NCBI RefSeq assembly: GCF_024498075.1
Contig: NZ_JANHOF010000020.1
Coordinates: 21,523-85,522 of the forward strand
DNA length: 64,000 bases
From: Paenibacillus mendelii
GTDB lineage: Bacteria; Bacillota; Bacilli; Paenibacillales; Paenibacillaceae
Direction: 5' to 3'
Below the pieces are notes generated by a model. The model did not search any database. It was not told the DNA's origin and worked only from the letters and a program-made list of their open reading frames with translations. The number at the start of each line of letters is the position of its first letter. Position 1 is the stretch's first letter. Position numbers and translations under genes: made by a program. Positions 17,661 to 25,089 of the stretch are shown one piece after another.

Positions 17661-18605
17661 ATGCACCACAATTCCCTGGAGGTCAGAGAGGTTCGCCCCG
17701 ACGACGATTTCGATTATCTCTTGAAGCTAATTAACGACACATTGATGCGATATGTTAAACACTCCGTAGAATTCACTGGATTAGCGATTTCCTCTTCAGA
17801 ATTAGCACAGAAATATGCTGAACAAAAAGCCTTTGTCGCCCTTTGTGATGGAAAAACAGTAGCCGTTGCTGAAATCCGTCTATCTGCATTTTCTAAAAAT
17901 GGTAATCTAATGTATGGTTACTCAGATGGCAACGAAGATGCATTGCATGCATTAATTGATGAGTGTGAACGTTACGTAGCAAACCAAGGTGGAAGTAAAT
18001 TATTTGCATACGTTAACACAAAGTTTGGGCAAGTCAGAAATTCAGAGATAACCATGCTGGAGCGCTGCGGATTTATTCCCGACGAATATAGCTATATCAC
18101 TTGTCAACTCTCTCTGACCGGTTGGACTGCTCCAGATTGTTTTGTTGCAGACGGTATAGAACCTGTAACCGCTCTGGATACAGAGCAAATCAATGCATTA
18201 TTGCTTGAAGACGGAGAAGATGAAATGGCGGAATTGTTCAATAGACAATTTTCTACTGGGCAGTCGAGGAACCGGGTTATGCTGTGCATTCGAGATCAAG
18301 CGTCCGGCGAAATGGCGGGTATTGCCTACTACGAAATTTATAACTATTACCCTACCCCAGAAGAAGCCTACTTCCATGCCAGCGCATTTGGTCTGCACTT
18401 TCGCCCGAAATTTGTTGTTGATAAAACCGAGAAGAAGCGATTACTACAAGGTGCTCTTCAGTCGATGAAACAATTAGACGTACGACATGTGATAACGAAA
18501 ATGACCCTAAACCATTTTGATGTGTTTGCAGCTATGGCAACGGAGGGCTTCACCAACGACACTATGGAAGAATTAAATTCCTTACGGCTAACGAAGGCTA
18601 TATGA
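17661..18605 (+). CDS. Tandem GNAT-family N-acetyltransferase
   Basis: 314 residues. The first half holds a GNAT-like unit (TVAVAEIRLSAFSKNG, later ALIDECERYVANQGGSKLFAYV and MLERCGFIPDEYSY). The second half repeats weakly related elements (SGEMAGIAYYEIYNYYP, ending VFAAMATEGFTND). AAGGAG precedes ATG 17661. The stop overlaps the ATG/GTG region of the downstream CD3324-like gene (ATGA), so they form a pair. Acceptor substrate unknown. Confidence 0.72.
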   Translation: MHHNSLEVREVRPDDDFDYLLKLINDTLMRYVKHSVEFTGLAISSSELAQKYAEQKAFVALCDGKTVAVAEIRLSAFSKNGNLMYGYSDGNEDALHALIDECERYVANQGGSKLFAYVNTKFGQVRNSEITMLERCGFIPDEYSYITCQLSLTGWTAPDCFVADGIEPVTALDTEQINALLLEDGEDEMAELFNRQFSTGQSRNRVMLCIRDQASGEMAGIAYYEIYNYYPTPEEAYFHASAFGLHFRPKFVVDKTEKKRLLQGALQSMKQLDVRHVITKMTLNHFDVFAAMATEGFTNDTMEELNSLRLTKAI

Positions 18606-18619
18606 AGGAGTCGTGGAGC

Positions 18620-18895
18620 GTGACGAAAAAATACGTCAATGCCCGAGATGTGCTGCCCAAGGAGTTAATCGAGGAAATCCAGAAATATGTCAAAGGATAG
18701 CATCTATATATTCCCCAATCAGGCCGCCAATCGTGGGGAACATCTACAGGCATCCAAGATGAATTTCAATTACGTAATACTGAAATACGGCGCAGGCACG
18801 CTGGCGGTATCACGATCAAACAATTGGCTGTCATGTTCAACCTTAGTGAGGAGAGAATACGCGGAATCATCTATGAAAGGCATACGGATGAATGA
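18620..18895 (+). pseudogene. CD3324-family HTH protein interrupted by an amber codon
   Basis: The frame from GTG 18620 (AAGGAG nine bases before) reads TKKYVNARDVLPKELIEEIQKYVKG, then TAG at 18698-18700, then HLYIPQSGRQSWGTSTG and GGITIKQLAVMFNLSEERIRGIIYERH to TGA at 18893. Without the stop this is a complete 91-residue CD3324-type protein with a C-terminal helix-turn-helix. Intact relatives usually have an acidic or glutamine codon where TAG stands. The reading frame beyond the stop is intact. ATG 18602 is an alternative in-frame start that would overlap the GNAT stop. Confidence 0.78.
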
Positions 18896-19073
18896 ATCCG
18901 GGAAAAGGGGAACGGGCTGCCGCGCGGCAACCTTTCCCCTTGGACTACGTAATCATGCTATATTGTTAAAATGATTTGTTGAGTAGTCACCTCTGCTATC
19001 GCCCCTATGCTTGCTCCCGTTTGGATCGCTTTGACACTCTAGCTTCATATACCACTTAACCATCTTTTTTAGT

Positions 19074-20321
19074 TTACGACTTTTCGTCTTTAGGCAGCAC
19101 TTCCACCGCTATCTCGGCCCATTTAACAGAGCCATAAGGTGAGCTCATTCCTCCGACAAACACGGACGGACTCATAATATTCACCAAATAGGTCCCGGGC
19201 TTATCAATAATGACGGAACCGCTGAATCCATTATCCTGGTCTAGCGAAACTACCGTCCTCTCCCCGATTTTATAATAATCGTCATTCTGAAACATGGACA
19301 TTTGGAAAGAAACCACATCGCTCTGAATGTACTTATCGGTAACTGTTCCGGCAATAACAATCGGTTCTCCGGATTGAATTCGAAGGTACCCTTGCGTTGG
19401 CTTAGTGAAGTGGATACTTCGCTCGTTCTCCGGGTGATTATACAAGATGGGAACCGACGATGGATCCGGGACTTGGCGATGAATGATAATACCTGCGGGT
19501 CGCGATACATTGGAGTAGATCTGAATCGGATTCACGCCCGGACGAAGATCAACCGTATATTCCATCCTACGAAACTCCTTACCGTTTACCAGGATTGGGC
19601 CGCCAATCATTTTCTCCGTGCCTGTAATCGAACTAATTCCGCCTCCTATCACGCTTGTCATGCCACCGATCCCCATGCTTTGCAGCAGATATACATGACC
19701 GTACTCTTTTTGCGCCAATGCGCTGAACGTGATGGTGTCACCTTGTGTTGTGTAGGTCGGGTGCATCACCTTGATTGCCTTATCGTTCCACACCCAGTGC
19801 ATAACTCCCTTGCTGAAGCTATAATGGACTCCCATTTTGGATAGGAGTGTTATTGGGGCATACAATAGCCCGTCTTTTGCAAATGTTGTGGGAATCGTTT
19901 CATCCAGCACTCCCAGTGAGCCGTCGGGCTCTCTGTAATACATCTTCGATCGGTTTGGTATCAAATGAAAGGACGTAAAATATGCCGGGTTATCCGGGTT
20001 TAACTGCGCCCGAGCGCTTCCCGTCTTGGCATCCCACTTGACAGTCGCCAAATGAGCTGTCTCCAGCCATTTGAATGGGAAGTACAGATGACCATTCCTC
20101 TTGAGCAGTGGGGCAGCCTTCAATGACTTTGAATCCAAGGTTAGGGACGGTTTATTCAATGCTGCAGTTAATTCGTGCGGTACCAGATAGAATACGGCTG
20201 CATCCCCCTCCACAAGCGGAAGTTCAGAAATAGGACTCTTCGCATAGCTCAAATTTAATGGGAGTAGGCCCGCAACAAGAAGGGCGGTACAGAGAAGTAG
20301 CGTGATAATAATTCGTCTCAT
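19074..20321 (-). CDS. Secreted protein with copper-amine-oxidase-like stalk domain
   Basis: 415 residues from ATG 20321. The N terminus MRRIIITLLLCTALLVAGLL is a signal peptide. Next comes a stalk (copper amine oxidase N-terminal-like) region: LDSKSLKAAPLLKRNGHLYFPFKWLETAHLATVKWD and KDGLLYAPITLLSKMG. The C-terminal half appears to be beta-sandwich, Ig-like (GEPIVIAGTVTDKYIQSDVVSFQ, then PGTYLVNIMSP). It is an extracellular, wall-associated or released protein; no catalytic motif is visible. The frame continues upstream to 20567, but that part resembles a different, decayed gene. Confidence 0.75.
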   Translation of the reverse strand: MRRIIITLLLCTALLVAGLLPLNLSYAKSPISELPLVEGDAAVFYLVPHELTAALNKPSLTLDSKSLKAAPLLKRNGHLYFPFKWLETAHLATVKWDAKTGSARAQLNPDNPAYFTSFHLIPNRSKMYYREPDGSLGVLDETIPTTFAKDGLLYAPITLLSKMGVHYSFSKGVMHWVWNDKAIKVMHPTYTTQGDTITFSALAQKEYGHVYLLQSMGIGGMTSVIGGGISSITGTEKMIGGPILVNGKEFRRMEYTVDLRPGVNPIQIYSNVSRPAGIIIHRQVPDPSSVPILYNHPENERSIHFTKPTQGYLRIQSGEPIVIAGTVTDKYIQSDVVSFQMSMFQNDDYYKIGERTVVSLDQDNGFSGSVIIDKPGTYLVNIMSPSVFVGGMSSPYGSVKWAEIAVEVLPKDEKS

Positions 20322-20399
20322 AGAAGAAGCACCACTTTCATTTTTTTCCATATAGACGAGAAATGAATGTAAAAGTTGCGGCAGACTATAAATTGGAAT

Positions 20400-20567
20400 T
20401 AACAATGGCTTCGCCAAGCTTGGGGAATGGAGCCATAGGAAAGTAACCTGGTAGCCTGAATCCTTCAGCTCATTTAGGAATTTTTCCCTACTCGTATTGT
20501 TAATATAAATAGTCCCTATATGTCGTACTGCTAGAGGAACGAATGCGAAGGAATGAATAATTAACAA
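20400..20567 (-). pseudogene. Possible zeta-toxin-like kinase fragment
   Basis: Upstream of, and in frame with, the stalk-domain gene lies REKFLNELKDSGYQVTFLWLHSPSLAK. This resembles the zeta toxin/AAA kinase segment in which a helix and a glycine-tyrosine are followed by a LWLPSVELA-type strand. No Walker A or remaining domain is present nearby, so at best it is a short remnant. Confidence 0.3.
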
Positions 20568-20588
20568 AAAACACCCTTGCGGGTGTTC
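20560..20588 (-). terminator. Terminator on the minus strand
   Basis: ACACCC-gcaa-GGGTGT then TTTTTTGTTAA on the minus strand. It probably ends transcripts coming from the broken lipoprotein gene at 20868-21270. Confidence 0.7.
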
Positions 20589-20618
20589 GGTGACAGTTAG
20601 TTCGGACGCGCCTCCGCG

Positions 20619-20811
20619 CTGTAACGGTAAAAAAGGGCGTTACAGCGTTACCGCACAGAGAAACGGTTAGCCGTAAAGCCGTTTTATGGCGTTACAGAAG
20701 CAGAATGCAGATGGGAGACATGGACTTCGACACTGTAACGGTAGAAAAGGGCGTTACAGCACCTCATCACTGGGGGGTTGCGGTCTGTAACGCCCTTTTT
20801 GGGTGTTACAG
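20619..20811. repeat. Cluster of four 27-bp palindromic repeats
   Basis: Four hairpin-forming 27-bp units at 20619-20645, 20671-20697, 20733-20759 and 20785-20811. The ends are CTGTAAC and GTTACAG (second copy CCGTAAA at its left end). Start-to-start distances are 52, 62 and 52 bp. The fourth is the inverted version. Spacers are 25, 35 and 25 bp and unrelated in sequence. No gene was found in this stretch of about 550 bp between the stalk-domain protein and the lipoprotein. Confidence 0.8.
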
Positions 20812-20867
20812 CGGCGGCAGGCGGGAGAGAGAACCAACACAAGATCTATGGTCTGTTCCCGCGTCTC

Positions 20868-21270
20868 CTACTGTTTACTTTGGCTTTCAAAAAGCTCCTG
20901 TATTTTATCCATCAATTCCTCGTTGTGAATGTAATAATACCCCTCTACGTTACCCGGAGTAAATCTGAATTTGGCTTCCTTATTTTCAAACAAAGAAACC
21001 GCATAAAGGAAGCCCGTTCTTCCTACTTGATTGGGATCTGGAACGAATTCCATGTCGCGAACCTCATACATCCAAGCCTGCACCTGCTTCTTGACCCGTT
21101 GATCCACTTCGGATCTCGATGTAGTCCACTTTCTTTAGATCGCCAGGGTAGAGTTCATAAAGCTTCTTCGTGGTTAATTGAGGTTCTGGTACATCCGTTT
21201 TACTGCACCCGCCTAACACAAGAGCAAATACGAACAGCAATGCCATAGTTTTTATTAGTCGGCTCATCAT
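20868..21270 (-). pseudogene. Small lipoprotein, frameshifted
   Basis: The first frame (ATG 21270) gives the lipoprotein signal IKTMALLFVFALVLGGC and mature part KLYELYPGDLKKVDYIEIRS. The second frame, entered near 21108-21111, gives VDQRVKKQVQAWMYEVRDMEF, RTGFLYAVSLFENKEAKFRF and EGYYYIHNEELMDKIQELFE. Together they make one surface lipoprotein of about 130 residues, cut by a single-base shift. Family not recognised. The minus-strand terminator at 20560-20588 lies beyond it. Confidence 0.72.
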
Positions 21271-21299
21271 GGAACACCTCAGCTATAAACGTTCAGTTA

Positions 21300-21770
21300 C
21301 TACCACCATCGCATAAAACGTTTATTGATCACTGCGATATTGTTCTGCTTCGCCCATCTCGTGAGCTCATCGATCCCTGTGTGTGCTGCACCAACAAACC
21401 GGAAACATAGCTTAAAGGGGACCATTTTCTTGCCGAATGGTTTAATTCCCAGAATCGGTTTAAAATAACCCATCACCATAATCCGCTCAATTTCATTAGC
21501 TTCAATCGAACGGCCGCGTATGGATAAGGACTCCGGATGGAAGACCAGAACAGAAGGCTTAATAAATAATTTACAGATTTCAATTGCCAGGAGAATAAGG
21601 TATATAAAGATCATACCGATGTAGATATAAATAATAGTCTGCTGATCGTTCCCGTTCTGAATCAATCGGATTAAGACAATCGATTTCATGCCTGCTAAGA
21701 AGCTAAACAATATAATTGCAGGAATCCCTGAAGGAGGTTTGATTGTTAATCCTGTGCCGGGGTCTGTCAT
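21300..21770 (-). CDS. Small membrane protein with PH-like cytosolic domain
   Basis: 156 residues. Two membrane helices (IPAIILFSFLAGMKSIVLIRLI and QTIIYIYIGMIFIYLILLAIEI) are followed by a soluble domain beginning VLVFHPESLSIRGRSIEANEIERIMVMGYF, which reads like the bacterial PH-type domains found after paired helices. GGAGG lies six bases before ATG 21770. It is directly upstream, on the same strand, of the broken lipoprotein gene (30 bp). Function unknown. Confidence 0.65.
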   Translation of the reverse strand: MTDPGTGLTIKPPSGIPAIILFSFLAGMKSIVLIRLIQNGNDQQTIIYIYIGMIFIYLILLAIEICKLFIKPSVLVFHPESLSIRGRSIEANEIERIMVMGYFKPILGIKPFGKKMVPFKLCFRFVGAAHTGIDELTRWAKQNNIAVINKRFMRWW

Positions 21771-21969
21771 TCATTGCCTCCTTATGCGGTGCTTCTAATT
21801 GCTCATCATTTTCACCTGTATGAATATATCTCTCGAAATATACTGCCACAATTAGGTAATTAATGTTGAAGAGAAGACAAAGCCACTATAAATTAGTTTT
21901 AGATATGCTGCCATTATAAATTGACAACAATGAGCAGGCCGCCGCGGCTTGCCTACTCATTGTCCAAGC

Positions 21970-22872
21970 TCATTTCCTCCCGTACAGAACGGTTAAATCA
22001 ATCGTTATTTCTTTCATCTTCCATTCCTGAGCTTCCCGCAAACGTTCCTCTGTCGTTCCCCAAGATAGTGGCGTCATATGGAGCAGGGATTGGAGTTGCA
22101 TCTCATCCAATTGGAAACCATATTGAACCCTTTGGACATCTCTTAGCTCAAAATGATCCTGAAAATGGTCCAGCGCTGCGCTGTCGTTTACATACACCTG
22201 TTTGTTCGTTCCTTCGTATAGAACGCTTCTCAATTCCTTCAGATAACCACGTCCGGGAATCACCTTAATAACCATACCATCATCAGTAATCATTCGCTTA
22301 AATTCCGAATAGTTGGCCGGCGATAAGATATTAAGAATGGTATTGAACTGTTCATTATCGAACGGGCTATTAGCCAGATCGGCAACACACCAAATCGCAT
22401 TCGGATATTCCATTGCAGCATGTCTAATACCCGTTTTGGAAATATCCATACCGACCGCCAATAGTGGCACACTCGTGTGAGGCTCAATTCCTTGCTGAAT
22501 GTTGTGCAGATGCGAGCCTTCACCACATCCTGCATCCAATATCTTGATCGGCTCTCTTTTAGTTACGCGTTCATCTATAATTTTGTTGCAGATCATCGCA
22601 TACATTGGCTCGAAAAAACCACTTTGATAAATCACTCTTCTCGATTCGAACATACGCTTATCGTACTTCGTTTTCGAGGCAACGGACAATACATTCACGT
22701 ATCCCTGCTTGGATAGATCAAAACAATGATTTTGGTTACATCGCAAACTTTTATATTGAACCAGTCTCATCTGGCTGAAGCATATTGGACATCTGAAAAT
22801 CCCCTCAAATTCGGAGATCAGACCCGCTCTTATCATCCTCTTACTCGGTTTGGACACAACAAAGCACCCCAT
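21970..22872 (-). CDS. rlmA: 23S rRNA (guanine) methyltransferase, RlmA type
   Basis: 300 residues. The N-terminal zinc finger is visible as FRCPICFSQMRLV and LRCNQNHCFDLSKQGYVN, diagnostic of the RlmA/TlrB/YxjB family. It is followed by a SAM-binding core: ILDAGCGEGSHLHN, LLAVGMDISKTGI and ILNILSPANYSEFKRMI. The family methylates N1 of G745 or G748 in 23S rRNA, the second giving tylosin-type macrolide resistance in TlrB. Which base is used here cannot be told. The gene is alone, with no resistance neighbour. Confidence 0.8.
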   Translation of the reverse strand: MGCFVVSKPSKRMIRAGLISEFEGIFRCPICFSQMRLVQYKSLRCNQNHCFDLSKQGYVNVLSVASKTKYDKRMFESRRVIYQSGFFEPMYAMICNKIIDERVTKREPIKILDAGCGEGSHLHNIQQGIEPHTSVPLLAVGMDISKTGIRHAAMEYPNAIWCVADLANSPFDNEQFNTILNILSPANYSEFKRMITDDGMVIKVIPGRGYLKELRSVLYEGTNKQVYVNDSAALDHFQDHFELRDVQRVQYGFQLDEMQLQSLLHMTPLSWGTTEERLREAQEWKMKEITIDLTVLYGRK

Positions 22873-23087
22873 TCATTCGTAATCGGTGAATGAAAAAAGA
22901 TACAGACAAATAAACCTAACCATTTTCTAATAAAATGGCCCAGGTCAAAATGTTCTGCACCTCACATTACCGTAAACGAATGTAATGGATCATAGAAACA
23001 TCTCTCCTACAAATGAAATCTGGTTATTATACCACCACTTATTATAACATATTGCCGATAACGGCTCAGTCCGACGTGATAATCCAT

Positions 23088-23594
23088 TTAAGCCTGGCTC
23101 CCAAATCTCTCATCAAGTTCCTTCCTAAATACATCAATTGGCTCATTATAGTCTATGGGCTTATAGATAAATCTGTTGTTCCACTTATGCCTTGTATCCT
23201 GGTCTTTAAGATCCTCATGATCCCTTTCAAGGCTTTTCATAATCAGCATAATTTCATTGAGTGTTGATCTCACACTTCTACTATCTGTTTTGGTCAAGAC
23301 AAATTCCTTGCAGTTGTCCAGGTAAGCATTCATTAACACATTCGAAATTTTTTCGACAGCAAAATAATGACGTAAATGGGTGAGAAAAATTTCCTGCACT
23401 TTAGTTGAATTACTTCTGATCCCCTTAACCGTTAAAGACAGCCTTGATAAGTCATTCATGAAGACATAATGCTTTTTGCCGTATAGAGTAAAAATATTTA
23501 CATGCCAACTGAAGAATGGGTCTGTTGATTCAACGGGATGGGGCTTTACATTCAGGTCCTTCAATGTATCTTTTGTTGCTTTTAAAAATAGCAT
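23088..23594 (-). CDS. DUF6933-like protein
   Basis: 168 residues with the family-like opening FLKATKDTLKDLNVKP, then DPFFSWHVNIFTLYGKKHYVFMNDLSRLSLTVKGI. This pattern (FSWHANL...MND) is remembered for DUF6933, often encoded near mobile or accessory genes in bacilli. No known catalytic motif. It is preceded on the minus strand by GAGAGGAGTAAGG. Function unknown. Confidence 0.65.
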   Translation of the reverse strand: MLFLKATKDTLKDLNVKPHPVESTDPFFSWHVNIFTLYGKKHYVFMNDLSRLSLTVKGIRSNSTKVQEIFLTHLRHYFAVEKISNVLMNAYLDNCKEFVLTKTDSRSVRSTLNEIMLIMKSLERDHEDLKDQDTRHKWNNRFIYKPIDYNEPIDVFRKELDERFGSQA

Positions 23595-23764
23595 TTCCTT
23601 ACTCCTCTCATTTCCTCTATTCCGTGTCGCTATTAGTCCTCAGCGATAGCTTGTCCACGAAAGAATAGCACACGAATGGTCTGCCCACAAATTGGAAAGT
23701 AACAAACATCCCTCAACTGCGTCTATATAATGGCAAAGAAAACCTAGTAAGGGATTGAATACAC

Positions 23765-24802
23765 ATGAAGATTAGATCAAGCTTGGTTACAGGCACCGCG
23801 CTTACGCTGCTGACGACAATGATGCTCCATACAGCGCCGGTACACGCCGCGGCGAATCCGTCGCCTTCTATACTTCTGGATGGACAACCTCTGTCCTTTC
23901 AGACTTCTCCCGTTGTAGAAAACGGCTACAGTTTCGTTCCAATGCGGCCCATTTTTGAGGCAGAGGGGGCAAAGGTTTCTTGGAACGCGAGCACGCAAAC
24001 GATTACGGCCAAGAAAGAAGGTACCGTCCTTACATACCGAATTGGTGAAAAGGCGGCTTATAAAAACCAGAAGCGGCTGGACATGCCCGTCCCCGCCAAG
24101 GTAATCGACTGGTCTACCCTAGTTCCGCTGCGTTTTATTAGCGAAGCGTTGGGCAATCTCGTCAAATGGCATGGTTACTCCGGCTCGATTACGATTTCTT
24201 CCGCCCAGAGCTATGAAACTACGATCGAATACGGTGTTAACCTGCGCGATGCTCCGAAATCAGATGCGAATTCCCGCGTCCTCCGAATGCTGCCGAAGGA
24301 TGAGAGAATCCACGTAATCCGAGAGGTAGACGAGAACTGGCTGGAGGTGCAGGCCAAAGACGATACAATCGGTTTTATCTCAGCTAAGCCGCTCTATACC
24401 GATTACACGAGCTCTGTATTGGCCGAGAAGCAAGCGGACGAGTTGATCGCTTTCGGGTCCAAATTCATAGGAACCCCTTACGAATTCGGTGCCAAATCCG
24501 GTCAAACCAACACGTTCGATTGTTCTTCTTTCGTCCAGCATGTGTTTAGCGAAGTGATGTCTATCGATCTGCCTCGCGTCTCCTATGACCAAGCCCTGAA
24601 AGGGAAGGAAGTCGGACTCGATGAACTCCGCAAAGGCGACCTGCTATTCTTCAGCGCTCGCGGGCTCGATATCGGGCATGTGGGCATCTACGCAGGAGAC
24701 GGCCGCATCCTACATACGTTTTCTAAAGATCGCGGCGTTCATATCGCAGACTTCGATGATAAATGGAAGAAGCGTTTCGTCACAGCTAAGAGAGTATTCT
24801 AA
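23765..24802 (+). CDS. Secreted NlpC/P60 peptidoglycan endopeptidase with stalk and SH3 domains
   Basis: 345 residues. Order: signal peptide (residues 1-28, ending VHA), a copper-amine-oxidase-like stalk domain (about 30-130: LLDGQPLSFQTSPVVENGYSFVPMRPIFEAEG), an SH3-like domain (about 150-205: GVNLRDAPKSDANSRVLRML) and NlpC/P60 (about 220-345). Catalytic C253 lies in NTFDCSSFVQHVF and H305 in DIGHVGIYAGDGRILHTF. It should cut the D-Glu-diaminopimelate bond of stem peptides in the wall. The gene is isolated and ends at a strong symmetric terminator. Confidence 0.9.
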   Translation: MKIRSSLVTGTALTLLTTMMLHTAPVHAAANPSPSILLDGQPLSFQTSPVVENGYSFVPMRPIFEAEGAKVSWNASTQTITAKKEGTVLTYRIGEKAAYKNQKRLDMPVPAKVIDWSTLVPLRFISEALGNLVKWHGYSGSITISSAQSYETTIEYGVNLRDAPKSDANSRVLRMLPKDERIHVIREVDENWLEVQAKDDTIGFISAKPLYTDYTSSVLAEKQADELIAFGSKFIGTPYEFGAKSGQTNTFDCSSFVQHVFSEVMSIDLPRVSYDQALKGKEVGLDELRKGDLLFFSARGLDIGHVGIYAGDGRILHTFSKDRGVHIADFDDKWKKRFVTAKRVF

Positions 24803-24845
24803 GTTATCTTTTTTATATCGTACCATTCCCATTAATGATGGATGC

Positions 24846-24876
24846 AAAAGGGATCCGCTACAGCGGATCCCTTTTG
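24846..24876. terminator. Symmetric terminator after the NlpC/P60 gene
   Basis: AAAAGGGATCCGCT-ac-AGCGGATCCCTTTT. A-run on one side and T-run on the other, so it can serve both strands (the NlpC/P60 gene and the small minus-strand gene at 24918). Confidence 0.85.
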
Positions 24877-24917
24877 CTATTGGATACTGCTAACGTTGAC
24901 TTCATCGGTGAGGAATT

Positions 24918-25049
24918 CTACACCTTACCATGAAACGAATAACCCACCTTAGACTCCTCGGAGCTATCGAAGCTAATGCCCATCTTTACCGGATAGTTGG
25001 CGAGGATGTCACTTGCGGTATGTATATCGACTACATCCACTCTTCTCAT
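24918..25049 (-). CDS. 43-residue small protein downstream of the ABC exporter
   Basis: ATG 25049 has AAGGAG eight bases upstream. It encodes MRRVDVVDIHTASDILANYP and continues for 23 more residues, ending SFHGKV. It is 40 bp downstream of the ABC exporter stop on the same strand, and the terminator at 24846-24876 follows. The ribosome site and position make it a good small gene of the marR-ABC operon. No family known. Confidence 0.55.
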   Translation of the reverse strand: MRRVDVVDIHTASDILANYPVKMGISFDSSEESKVGYSFHGKV

Positions 25050-25089
25050 GAAAACCGCTCCTTCAATCCGCTAATTAGAATCATACTGT

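Noticed and set aside
18698..18700. TAG as pyrrolysine or selenocysteine-like recoding
   Set aside because: No Pyl machinery is visible, TAG is not a selenocysteine codon, and the family is not known to use recoding. A plain nonsense mutation is simpler.
20321..20567. Longer start for the stalk-domain protein
   Set aside because: It would bury the signal peptide inside the protein; the ATG at 20321 begins directly with the signal sequence.
20619..20811. CRISPR array
   Set aside because: The repeats are palindromic with one inverted copy, spacers are 25 and 35 bp rather than uniform, and no cas gene is present.
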